From Clostridia bacterium (GTDB taxonomy: Bacteria > Bacillota > Clostridia > TANB77 > CAG-508): a DNA stretch of 64,000 bases. Of this stretch, positions 1 through 8,682 are shown piece by piece. The DNA lies in assembly GCA_017528375.1 (NCBI GenBank), contig JAFXOY010000065.1:1-64000 (forward strand). Reading direction: 5' to 3'. A model generated the notes under the pieces. It made no database searches. It saw only the letters and a list, made by a program, of their open reading frames with translations, and had not been told where the DNA came from. The position numbers were made by a program, and so were the translations under genes. Position 1 is the stretch's first letter; the number at the start of each line of letters is the position of its first letter.

Positions 1-360
1 GGAGTACTTTTAAGAGGTGTTCAAAGAGATGAAATCGAAAGAGGACAAGTTTTAGCTAAACCAGGAACAATTCACCCACATACAAAATTCACATCACAAG
101 TATACGTTCTAACTAAAGACGAAGGTGGACGTCATACACCATTCTTCAATGGATATAGACCACAATTCTACTTTAGAACAACAGACGTTACAGGTGTTAT
201 TGAATTACCTGCTGGAACAGAAATGGTTATGCCAGGTGATAACATCGATATGACTATCGAATTAATCACACCTATCGCTATCGAAAAAGGATTAAGATTC
301 GCTATTCGTGAAGGTGGTAGAACAGTAGGTTCAGGTGTTGTTGCTGATATTATTGAGTAA
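1..360 (+). CDS. tuf: Elongation factor Tu, C-terminal fragment (cut by window start)
   Basis: The first 119 codons read in frame 1 as the C-terminal two beta-barrel domains of EF-Tu, including the [18 protein letters not shown] segment, [21 protein letters not shown], and the terminal [11 protein letters not shown]-Tu delivers aminoacyl-tRNA to the ribosomal A site. The G domain lies upstream of the window. The gene ends at TAA 358-360 and is followed directly by an intrinsic terminator, so it is the last gene of its operon. Identification is essentially certain from the strong conservation. Confidence 0.98.
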   Translation, partial: GVLLRGVQRDEIERGQVLAKPGTIHPHTKFTSQVYVLTKDEGGRHTPFFNGYRPQFYFRTTDVTGVIELPAGTEMVMPGDNIDMTIELITPIAIEKGLRFAIREGGRTVGSGVVADIIE

Positions 361-382
361 TAAATACTTGAAACACATATAT

Positions 383-424
383 AAAAATCCCTATTCCGTA
401 AGGAATTAGGGATTTTTCCTTTTT
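383..424 (+). terminator. Intrinsic terminator of tuf
   Basis: A stem of about 15 bp (AAAAATCCCTATTCC pairing with GGAATTAGGGATTTTT, one bulged base, GTAA loop) is followed by a T-rich tract. It ends the tuf transcript. Confidence 0.9.
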
Positions 425-436
425 GTACCAATAATA

Positions 437-465
437 TTGACATTTTTAGCCAAAACGTATATACT
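437..465 (+). promoter_or_regulatory. Sigma-A promoter of the NlpC/P60 gene
   Basis: TTGACA at 437-442 and TATACT at 460-465 are separated by exactly 17 bp, a near-consensus housekeeping promoter. The gene's ribosome site GAAGGAG follows at about 488-494. Confidence 0.85.
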
Positions 466-503
466 ATATTAGGGAAATAAGCAATTGAAGGAGTTTTAAA
501 AAT

Positions 504-2018
504 ATGAAAAAAATGAAAATTTCAATTAGATTATTCATAATAACAATTGGTATGTTGTTATTATTGCAAGTACCTGTACTTGCTGCAACAGGAAAATCTA
601 CAGCAACTAACGTAAGGGTTAGAAAAACTGCATCTACAGAATCAGAAGTAATTGAATTATTAGGAATAGATGATGTAGTTGAAATTTTAGGACAAGAAGG
701 AGATTGGTATAAAGTTAACTTTAAAGGAACTATTGGTTATGTAAGCCAATCATTCATTAGTACAAATGAAAAAATAGAAGATAATAAGCAAGAAGAAAAT
801 AAAACTGAAGAGAATAATACTCAAAATGTAGATAATACTCAAAATGCTAACAATGTTGAGGAACCTAAAAAAGAGGCGAATACAGATAATAATTCTGCAA
901 ATGAAAATGTACCACAAAATACAGATACAACTCCAGTTACAACAAACAATGTGTATAAAATAGCAGAAAGCACAAAAGTATATATTTTACCAGTTGTAAC
1001 ATCTGAATTTGTTGGAGAAGTAAAAAAAGATAACGAAGTTAGTTTAATTATCAATGCTGGTTTCTGGGTATATATTCAAAATCAAGATGTTAGTGGTTGG
1101 GTTAGAATAGATAAATTATCTACTGAAAATGTTAATGTAGATACATCTGCAAATGAAACTACAAATAATGAAACACAGCAGGCAGAAAATAATGATAAAA
1201 CTGAACAAAATGAAAATACAGAATCTAACAAAAATGAAGAAAATAAAGCTGAAGAGCAACAAAGTAATTATACACCAAAGACTATGTATGTTAAACCATC
1301 AGCTATAAATGTTAGAAGTCAATCTAATACATCATCAGATGTTGTTGATTCATTGGCAATAAATGCAGAAGTTAAGGTTGTTGGTGAAGAAAATGGGTGG
1401 TATAAAGTTGAGGTAAGCGGTAAAAGCGGATACATTAGACAAGATTTATTATCAAATGAAAAAACAGAAGTTACATCTAGAAATAATGAATTAGACAGAA
1501 CAGCGGCAGCTCAAGCACAACAACAAGCTCAACAAACAGCTGCACAGACACAACAAGCAACACAAACACCTGCAACTACACAGGCTGAACAAACAACACA
1601 GGCGCAACAGCCAGCACAAACAACAAGTTCAGTGCCAGTATCATCATCTGGTGTAACAGGGACTGATATAGCAAATTACGCTAAACAATTTGTTGGTTGT
1701 AAATATGTTTATGGTCATGCTGGCCCAAGTTCTTTTGACTGTTCTGGTTTAACAATGTATGTGTATAAACACTTTGGATACAATTTAAGTCACTCATCAA
1801 GAACACAAGCAACACAAGGTAAAGCTGTTACAGGTGACTTACAACCAGGTGACATTCTAGTTTTTTCTAATAACGGAAAAACAGTAGGTCATGTTGGAAT
1901 TTACTTAGGAAATGACAAATTTGTTCATGCTTCTGATAGTTCAACAGGTGTTATCATTTCAAACTTATCAGACAGATGGAATAAATCAAAATATTGGGGG
2001 GCAAGAAGAATTTTATAA
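504..2018 (+). CDS. Secreted NlpC/P60 peptidoglycan hydrolase with three SH3 domains
   Basis: A 504-residue exported cell-wall hydrolase. Residues 1-28 form a signal peptide ending in VLA-A. Three bacterial SH3 repeats lie near residues 30-92, 150-205 and 262-318. They are separated by Asn/Glu/Gln-rich linkers, and a Gln/Thr/Ala linker (335-385) leads to the C-terminal NlpC/P60 domain (388-504). The catalytic cysteine is Cys413 in FDCSG, and the histidines are His463 in GHVGIYLG and His475 in FVHAS. The family cleaves gamma-D-Glu to diamino-acid bonds in peptide stems, and the SH3 domains bind the wall. The gene stands alone behind its own promoter. Whether it acts in division, lysis or sporulation cannot be told from sequence. 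Confidence 0.93.
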   Translation: MKKMKISIRLFIITIGMLLLLQVPVLAATGKSTATNVRVRKTASTESEVIELLGIDDVVEILGQEGDWYKVNFKGTIGYVSQSFISTNEKIEDNKQEENKTEENNTQNVDNTQNANNVEEPKKEANTDNNSANENVPQNTDTTPVTTNNVYKIAESTKVYILPVVTSEFVGEVKKDNEVSLIINAGFWVYIQNQDVSGWVRIDKLSTENVNVDTSANETTNNETQQAENNDKTEQNENTESNKNEENKAEEQQSNYTPKTMYVKPSAINVRSQSNTSSDVVDSLAINAEVKVVGEENGWYKVEVSGKSGYIRQDLLSNEKTEVTSRNNELDRTAAAQAQQQAQQTAAQTQQATQTPATTQAEQTTQAQQPAQTTSSVPVSSSGVTGTDIANYAKQFVGCKYVYGHAGPSSFDCSGLTMYVYKHFGYNLSHSSRTQATQGKAVTGDLQPGDILVFSNNGKTVGHVGIYLGNDKFVHASDSSTGVIISNLSDRWNKSKYWGARRIL

Positions 2019-2084
2019 TAATTAAAATTCGACTTTAATTACAAAACTAATATTTCAGGGTAATAATTGCAAGGAGGATGCTTT

Positions 2085-4525
2085 TTGAATAAAAGACCAA
2101 TGTTAATTATTACAGCAAATTATATAATTGGAATTATTATGGGGCTATATTTTAAAATAAATATAGCTCTTTTTGTTGTTTGTATATTTTATTTAGTGAT
2201 AACTAGTTTAAAAATTTTTCTATTTAAATTTGGTTCGACAAATTATATTTTAAATAAAAAAACAATTAAATATATTATTTGTAATAGTTGCAATCAAATA
2301 AGCTTAAAATTGATTTTGAGCTGTTTTATCACTATAATTATTTCTACAATAAATATATATCATTTGGAGAGAAACTTTGAATGTAGATATGTGGATATTA
2401 GTGAACAAAATTCTTTTATTGGAACAATTGTAGATATTAAAAAAGATTCTGATTATTTTAATATATATATTCTCAAAATCGAGAACATTAATAATAGGAA
2501 TTTTAGAAATACAAATATTTTGCTAAAGGTAAAAAAGAACAAGGAATCTAAACTGTATAAATACGGCGATAAAATTTCAGGAACAGGGAATTTTGAGAAA
2601 CCATCAAAAAGGCGTAATTATAAAGGATTCGATTATTCTCGATATTTAAAAACAGAAAAAATATATATGATTTGCAATACGGAGTGTAAAAATATAAAAG
2701 TTTTAGGCAAAAATAATCAATTTGTGGGTGATATGTGGATAAATAACCTGAGGAATGATGCTAAAAACAATTTATTAAAGCTATTACCAAAAGAAAAAGC
2801 GTATATTGCAATAGCGTTGTTATTAGGCGATACAAATATGTTAGATAAAGATCAAAGAGAGACTTTTAGTAATGCAAGTTTATCACATATTCTTGCTATT
2901 TCAGGAATGCATGTTGCATATGTAATTGTAGCATGTAGACTTATCTTTCGAAAATTTGATAAAAGAATTGGTAAATATATTTTTATTATTATATTATTAT
3001 TCTTTTGTAAATTTACAGGTGAATCTTCATCAGTAGAAAGAGCAGTAATAATGAGTGTTATAGCAATTAGTACTACGTTAGTTTATAGAAAATCAGATAC
3101 TATAAACAATATCTCAATTTCGGCATTAATAATATTGATAAAAAATCCATATGATATTTTAAATTTAGGATTTCAGCTTTCTTTTTTAGGAACAATAGGA
3201 ATTGTTCTTTTTAATGCAAAAATATCTAATCTTTTTAATTATCCAGTAAATTACATTAAAAATACAAAAATAAAAAGATTATTGAGTAAAGTTATTTCAC
3301 TATTAACAGTTAGCTTGTCAGCTAATGTTATGATTATACCAATCTTAGCGTACAACTATAATACAATTTCTTTTACATTTATTATATCTAATATTCTTGT
3401 GGCACCGATATTAGGAATAATGTGTTTTTTAGGCTATATAACAATTAGTATTTCAATAATATCAATTAATTTAGCAAATTTTTTCGCTTATGGATTACGT
3501 TTTTGTATTCATTTATTTGAACTCATAGCAGAATTCGGTTCAAACATAGATTTTCTTAGATTTATGGTGACAACACCTAATATAGTTTTTATATTAATGT
3601 ATTACATAGTTATATTTTATTTATTTTATTTTTACAAGAAAAGTCATAATAAAATATTATACAAAGTTATATCAATATTAATTATAATCTTTATTATAGT
3701 AAATTCCGTTTTAAAGCATAATTTAAATTTAAAAATATATTTCGTAGATGTTGGTCAGGGTGATTGTACATTAATTGTAACTAGAACAAATAAAACTATT
3801 TTAATTGATGGTGGCGGTAGTGAAAACAGCAGTTATGATGTAGGTAAAAATGTACTTGTACCATATTTGTTAGACAGGGGAGTAAAGACAATTGACTATA
3901 TGATTTTCTCTCATTTTGATTCAGATCATGCAAAGGGTTTACTATCAGTTATGGAATGTTTAAAAGTAAAAAATGCAATTGTTTCAAAGCAAGGAAAAGA
4001 ATCTGATAATTATAATCATTTCTTAAAATTATCCAAAAATAAAAAAATAAAGATTTCATATATACAAGCTCGGAGATAGAGTGCATATAGATAAATACAC
4101 ATACTTTGATTTCTTTTGGCCGTGTGAAGATTTAATTAGTGAAAATGTTTTAAATAATAATTCCGTTGTTTGCAAATTGAATTATGGAAGAACTTCTGTG
4201 CTATTTACTGGAGATATTGAAAAAATAGCAGAGGAAAGAATTTTAAAAGAGTATGAAAATGACATAAGCATATTAAATTCAACTATTTTAAAGGTTGGTC
4301 ATCATGGCTCTAAAACTTCAAGTATAGAAAGTTTTATAAAAGAAGTAAGTCCTAAAATAGCCCTTATTGGCGTGGGAGAAAAGAATAAATTTGGACATCC
4401 AAATGATGCCGTAATTAAAAGATTTGAAAATATGCGGTACTAAAATTTATAGAACAGATCAAATGGGGGAGGTTTCTATAAGTGTTAGTCGTAAAGGAAA
4501 AATTAAAGTTAAGAAAACATTATAA
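2085..4525 (+). CDS. comEC: ComEC/Rec2 DNA-uptake channel, needing two +1 frameshifts at CGG
   Basis: ComEC carries single-stranded DNA across the membrane during transformation. An AAGGAGG at 2071-2077 selects the TTG start at 2085. Order: N-terminal membrane segments and OB-like domain, the competence membrane domain with the hallmark LAISGMHV, then a C-terminal metallo-beta-lactamase domain (DVGQGDC, ILIDGGG, SHFDSDH, VGHHGSKTS). Zero frame stops at TAG 4077. Skipping the C of CGG 4071-4073 gives AGDRVHIDKY and continues. A second CGG at 4435-4437 is followed by TAC TAA. Skipping its C gives MGTKIYRTD and the usual ComEC ending at TAA 4523-4525. With both shifts the protein is 812 residues, normal for the family, with no other lesion. 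It may be a pseudogene, recoded, or mis-sequenced. Confidence 0.88.
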
Positions 4526-4601
4526 AATGCAACTAAAAATAGTTGCAATGTATAAATATTCCAAAATTGTAAATACTACCATAAAAGGATTGGTGGTATT
4601 T

Positions 4602-5171
4602 ATGAAGAAATGGATAATTGTAGCTTTAATTATTATAATATTTATATTATCAGTTATATCTGGATTTATAGTAAAATCATATATTAACTTTTCAGAAAAC
4701 AAACAAGAAGGGAATCAAGCGGTTCTTGCTGAAGATAATAATAAAGATACGGTTGATACTAGCTCCTTAGATATAACAGTGTCTCCTAATGCAAAAGTTA
4801 TATTAACAGAGACATATCAAAAATGTGGACATACAATAATAACTAAACAGGATGCTCCAAGAGAAATTGTTAATTTAAATAAGGAAAAAGTAAAAGAGTA
4901 TTATTTAGATTGGAATATAGATGAGTTTAATTCTAATGAGATTAAGTTATCCAGGAAGAACAATGGAATTTGTAATGAGCATTATATAATAAGAGAGTCA
5001 GATGGTTTTATAAGTATTAGTTGTAAGAATGATATTGGAGAATATATTTTTAAAGGTTTAACTGATATTTCGGTTCAGTATTTATCGGAAGAGGATTTAA
5101 ATAAATTGGAGCAGGGAATTGAGGTTGTTGGAAGAGATAATTTGAATAAGTTTTTGGAGGATTTTGAATAA
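4602..5171 (+). CDS. BofC-like membrane-anchored protein
   Basis: The protein has 189 residues from the ATG at 4602, preceded by an AGGA/GGTGG ribosome site. An upstream in-frame extension overlaps the restored comEC end and is not believed. Residues 4-24 form one membrane anchor (WIIVALIIIIFILSV), followed by an acidic linker. The conserved part begins at YQKCGHTI and includes CNEHYIIRESDGFISI and a terminal LEDF. This pattern matches the C-terminal domain of BofC, which in Bacillus restrains SpoIVB signalling in sigma-K activation. Clostridial relatives have no proven role, so only the family resemblance is claimed. Confidence 0.65.
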   Translation: MKKWIIVALIIIIFILSVISGFIVKSYINFSENKQEGNQAVLAEDNNKDTVDTSSLDITVSPNAKVILTETYQKCGHTIITKQDAPREIVNLNKEKVKEYYLDWNIDEFNSNEIKLSRKNNGICNEHYIIRESDGFISISCKNDIGEYIFKGLTDISVQYLSEEDLNKLEQGIEVVGRDNLNKFLEDFE

Positions 5172-5179
5172 AGTTGTCC

Positions 5180-5341
5180 GTCCCAAAAGTCCGAAAAAAG
5201 TCAATAGACAAAATACATTAACACTCCGTTTGTTTACTGGCGATTAGATTTGGGTGAAAGACGTTAGGTGGGAGCGCCAAACTGCGCACTCCTCTCCGCG
5301 TTAATGATTTTGCCTATTGACTTTTTTTGAGCTTTTGGGAC
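5180..5341. repeat. Giant intergenic hairpin, element 1
   Basis: Arms 5180-5222 and 5300-5341 pair over about 40 bp (GTCCCAAAAG...CATTAAC against GTTAATG...CTTTTGGGAC) with a few mismatches. The enclosed 77 bases hold TTTACTGGCG on the left, GCGCCAAACTGCGCACTC on the right and a G/T-rich apex. The words ACTGG and CCAAACTGCGC recur in element 2. No open reading frame is present. It fills the space between convergent genes, so a terminator role is possible, but it is far larger than a terminator. Confidence 0.75.
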
Positions 5342-5354
5342 TACTCTATATATT

Positions 5355-5909
5355 TTATTTTGTTATTTTTAAATTTTCTTTTTTCAAATATCCTTGTGTG
5401 TAGAAAGCGTGGAAGTACATGAATAGTGAGAATATTGTAAAAATTAGTGCTAAGTAGTATAAGTAAATATCAAATTTAAATGTTATATTAAAATATTTTA
5501 TAGCAAGAGATGATGCTATTGCTACATAAAATAATACAGTAGCTAATTTTCCATACCATTTACTTGAAACTACTAGTTCTTTACCATATAGGAATGATGC
5601 TCCAGCAATCATTGCAAATTCTTTTAGGAAAATAATAACTATTATCCAAATAGGAATTATTCCCTTTAGAGCTAATGTGGTTAAGATTGCTATTTGTGTT
5701 GTTTTATCTGCTAAAGGATCTATTAGTTTACCAAAATTACTTATTAAATCAAATTTTCTAGCAATAAATCCATCTAAGACATCTGTTAAACCAGAAATTG
5801 TTAGAAAAATAAATGTTGTTATATAATCATCTTTTACTAACGATATTATTATAAATGGTATTAATATAAAACGTGCTATTGTTAGGGCATTTGGTACTTG
5901 TTTAAGCAT
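5355..5909 (-). CDS. pgsA: CDP-diacylglycerol-glycerol-3-phosphate 3-phosphatidyltransferase
   Basis: PgsA makes phosphatidylglycerol phosphate, the committed step to phosphatidylglycerol. The 184-residue membrane protein starts at the ATG at 5909, behind GGAGG. The CDP-alcohol phosphotransferase signature D-x2-DG-x2-AR-x8-G-x3-D-x3-D is complete (DVLDGFIARKFDLISNFGKL then IDPLADK). Several hydrophobic segments surround it. It lies 28 bases downstream of the ClpE-type gene on the same strand and is probably cotranscribed. A longer N-terminal reading would overlap clpE and lacks a better ribosome site. Confidence 0.92.
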   Translation of the reverse strand: MLKQVPNALTIARFILIPFIIISLVKDDYITTFIFLTISGLTDVLDGFIARKFDLISNFGKLIDPLADKTTQIAILTTLALKGIIPIWIIVIIFLKEFAMIAGASFLYGKELVVSSKWYGKLATVLFYVAIASSLAIKYFNITFKFDIYLYYLALIFTIFSLFMYFHAFYTQGYLKKENLKITK

Positions 5910-5937
5910 ATAAATTCCTCCAATTTTTGTTATATAT

Positions 5938-8265
5938 TTATTGTACATTAAATTGTAATTTTGTGTCAAATGTTATTACTATTTTTTGACCGTTTTTTAA
6001 TTCTGATTTTAAAATTAAATCAGATATTTCGTCTTCAATATATCTTTGAATTGCTCTACGTAAAGGTCTAGCACCGTATTTTAAGTCTGTTCCTTGATTT
6101 AAAATGAATTCTTTTGCTTCTTTTGATACTTCCATTGAAATATCTTTATCATGTAGAACTTTTGCAGTTTCGTCTAACATCAAATCTACTATTTGAAGTA
6201 ATTGTTCTTTGTTTAACTGTTCAAATACAACAATTTCATCAATTCTATTTAAGAATTCAGGTCTAAATATTTCTTTTAAGCTATCTAAAACTTTAGATTT
6301 TTTTGCTTCAGCATTTGCACCAAATCCAATTGAATTTGTATTTAATGTAGAACCAGCATTAGATGTCATTATTATGATAGTATTTTCAAAGTTTACAGTG
6401 TTTCCTTGTGAATCTGTTAGTCTTCCTTCGTCTAAAACTTGTAATAAAATGTTAAATACATCAGGATGAGCTTTTTCAATTTCATCTAATAAAATAATTG
6501 AGTAAGGATTACATTTTACCTTTTCGGTAAGTTGTCCTGCATCATCATAACCAACATATCCAGGAGGTGAACCGATTAATTTTGATGTTGAGTGTCCTTC
6601 CATATACTCAGACATATCAATTCTTATAATTGAGTTTTCGTTTCCAAACATTTCGTAAGCAAGAGATTTTGCAAGCTCAGTTTTTCCGACTCCGGTAGGT
6701 CCTACAAAAATGAATGATGGTGGACGTTTTGTTGTTTTTAATCCTGCACGGTTTCTACGTATTGCTCTTGAAACGGCTTCAACAGCTTCGTTTTGACCGA
6801 TAACTCTTTCATGAAGGTTCTTTTCTAAGTTTAATAATTTTTGAGTTTCAGCTTCTGTTATTTTCTTAACAGGAATTTTTGTCCAGTGTTCAATTACATT
6901 TGCAATATCTTGAACTGATAAACTTACTGTTTTCATTGATTTGTTAAGAGACTCTATTTGCTCAGTTAATTGACATTCTTTAGTTTTTAGTTCAGCAGCT
7001 TTTTGATAATCTTCAGTAGAATCAGCTGATGCTGCTTCTTCTTTTTCTTCTTGAACTTGTTTTAATTCATTTTTTAAAACTTCTAATTTATATAATTGTT
7101 TGTTATTTAAATTAATTCTTGAACATGCTTCATCAAGAATATCAATAGCTTTGTCTGGTAAAAATCTGTCATGAATATATTTTTCAGACATAATAACTGT
7201 CTGTCTAATTACATCTTTTGAGATTTTTACTTTGTGATAATCTTCATAATATTTTTTAATACCGTTTAAAATTTCAATTGCATCTTCAACAGAAGGTTCT
7301 TCAATTTTAACTGGTTGAAATCTTCTTTCTAAAGCTGAGTCTTTTTCGATATATTTTCTATATTCTTTTAAAGTTGTTGTTCCTATTAATTGAATTTCAC
7401 CATTTGATAGGGAAGGTTTTAAAATATTGGCTGCATTCATTGAATGTTCAGCATCTCCAGCACCTATTATATTGTGTATTTCATCTATAACTAATATAAT
7501 GTTTCCTAAATTTTTGCATTCATCTATTATAGATTTCATTCTGGCTTCAAATTGTCCTCTGAATTGTGTACCAGCGATAACTGCAGTCATATCAAGTAAA
7601 TAAACCTCTTTGTTTAATAATTTTGCTGGAACATTTCCATTTGCAATTTTAATTGCTAATCCTTGTGCAATGGCTGTTTTACCAACACCTGGTTCGCCTA
7701 TTAAGCATGGATTATTTTTTGAACGTCTATTTAAAATTTGAACAATTCTTTGAATTTCTCTGTCACGACCTACAACGTTATCTAATTGATTATTTTTTGC
7801 TTTGTTTGTAAGGTTTGTACCAAAAGTGTCTAAAGCTTTTTTCTTTTTGTTTTGTTTTTTAGCTTCTTTAACTTTTTGAGTTTTATCTGATTTGGCAGAA
7901 GAGTCAGGTTCTGTATTTTCACCATCTGCAGAATTATTTTTAAATCCAAATAATCCAGAGAATATTGAACCTAATGATTCAGGTGTAATATCATTCATTG
8001 CTTCTTCGTTTTCAGCCATTAAATCGTTTAATTCGTCTTCAGACATGTTATCTGAAATATCTTTGAACATTGTTTCAAATTGACTTGTCATATCTTCTAA
8101 GTCTGTTTGTGATAAGTTGGCTTGTTTTGCTAATGCTTCTAATGGATTTATTCCAAGTTCTTTAGCACAATTATAGCAAAGCCCTTCCATTTGAGGTTGT
8201 TTATTTTCATCTAATTTATTAACAAAAACAACAGCTGTGTTTTTCTTACATTTTGAACATAACAT
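5938..8265 (-). CDS. clpE: ClpE-type AAA+ unfoldase with N-terminal zinc finger
   Basis: A 775-residue Hsp100 ATPase, expected to feed unfolded or arginine-phosphorylated proteins to ClpP. Residues 1-36 are a C4 zinc finger (CSKC and CYNC), as in ClpE, in place of ClpC's paired N domains. An acidic linker follows. AAA-1 has Walker A GEPGVGKTAIAQG and the DEIHNI segment. A UVR-like coiled coil lies around residues 390-440. AAA-2 has GPTGVGKTELAKS and LLDEIEKAHPDV. A full ClpC (27577-30030) is also in the window, so the two unfoldases are paralogues. The start is the ATG at 8265. CtsR-type control is usual for clpE, but I could not define an operator. Confidence 0.88.
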   Translation of the reverse strand: MLCSKCKKNTAVVFVNKLDENKQPQMEGLCYNCAKELGINPLEALAKQANLSQTDLEDMTSQFETMFKDISDNMSEDELNDLMAENEEAMNDITPESLGSIFSGLFGFKNNSADGENTEPDSSAKSDKTQKVKEAKKQNKKKKALDTFGTNLTNKAKNNQLDNVVGRDREIQRIVQILNRRSKNNPCLIGEPGVGKTAIAQGLAIKIANGNVPAKLLNKEVYLLDMTAVIAGTQFRGQFEARMKSIIDECKNLGNIILVIDEIHNIIGAGDAEHSMNAANILKPSLSNGEIQLIGTTTLKEYRKYIEKDSALERRFQPVKIEEPSVEDAIEILNGIKKYYEDYHKVKISKDVIRQTVIMSEKYIHDRFLPDKAIDILDEACSRINLNNKQLYKLEVLKNELKQVQEEKEEAASADSTEDYQKAAELKTKECQLTEQIESLNKSMKTVSLSVQDIANVIEHWTKIPVKKITEAETQKLLNLEKNLHERVIGQNEAVEAVSRAIRRNRAGLKTTKRPPSFIFVGPTGVGKTELAKSLAYEMFGNENSIIRIDMSEYMEGHSTSKLIGSPPGYVGYDDAGQLTEKVKCNPYSIILLDEIEKAHPDVFNILLQVLDEGRLTDSQGNTVNFENTIIIMTSNAGSTLNTNSIGFGANAEAKKSKVLDSLKEIFRPEFLNRIDEIVVFEQLNKEQLLQIVDLMLDETAKVLHDKDISMEVSKEAKEFILNQGTDLKYGARPLRRAIQRYIEDEISDLILKSELKNGQKIVITFDTKLQFNVQ

Positions 8266-8346
8266 CTATTAAAAATCACCTATTCTTTCTTAAAATTATA
8301 CAGTTAATAATATATAATAAAATTTGTGTTTAGTCAAGTTTGGAGT

Positions 8347-8580
8347 GGCCTCGCAATTTAGTAAAAAATGTGATGGCTGTGGAACTAAATATATTTAACT
8401 GCGTAAGCTTACTGGCCGGTTTAATCATAAGGTAAAAGGATTTGAGTGTTTGAGAATGTTTTGGGGTTGAGTTATCCTTTTACCAATTATGCTTAAACGT
8501 GCCAAACTGCGCGCTTTGTACTCCGTTTAAAATATATTTAGTTCCCCAACCATCACATTTTTTACTAAATTGCTTTGGCC
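8347..8580. repeat. Giant intergenic hairpin, element 2
   Basis: This fills most of the 417-base gap 8266-8682. Outer arms 8347-8399 and 8525-8580 pair over about 50 bp. Inside, GGTTTAATCATAAGGTAAAA pairs with the segment ending at GCTTAAACG (8477-8499), giving an inner stem of about 23 bp topped by a G/T-rich loop with TTTTGGGGTTGAG. Between the stems sit CTTACTGGCC (left) and GTGCCAAACTGCGCGC (right), the words shared with element 1. No coding potential is seen. Confidence 0.78.
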
Positions 8581-8682
8581 CCATTATGTACAGATTTTTT
8601 ATATTTCTCTTTTCATAAAAAAGTTAGTGTGATATAATTACGCTAACGATTTAATGATGTTAAATAAGGGAAGGAATAAATT

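Noticed and set aside
4081..4443. Separate small gene for the second comEC piece
   Set aside because: No ribosome site or family of its own; it is the in-phase continuation of comEC after the CGG shift.
5250..5275. GTTAGGT inside hairpin element 1, resembling an integron attC core
   Set aside because: No matching partner core, no integrase and no cassette array; the seven-base match is expected by chance.
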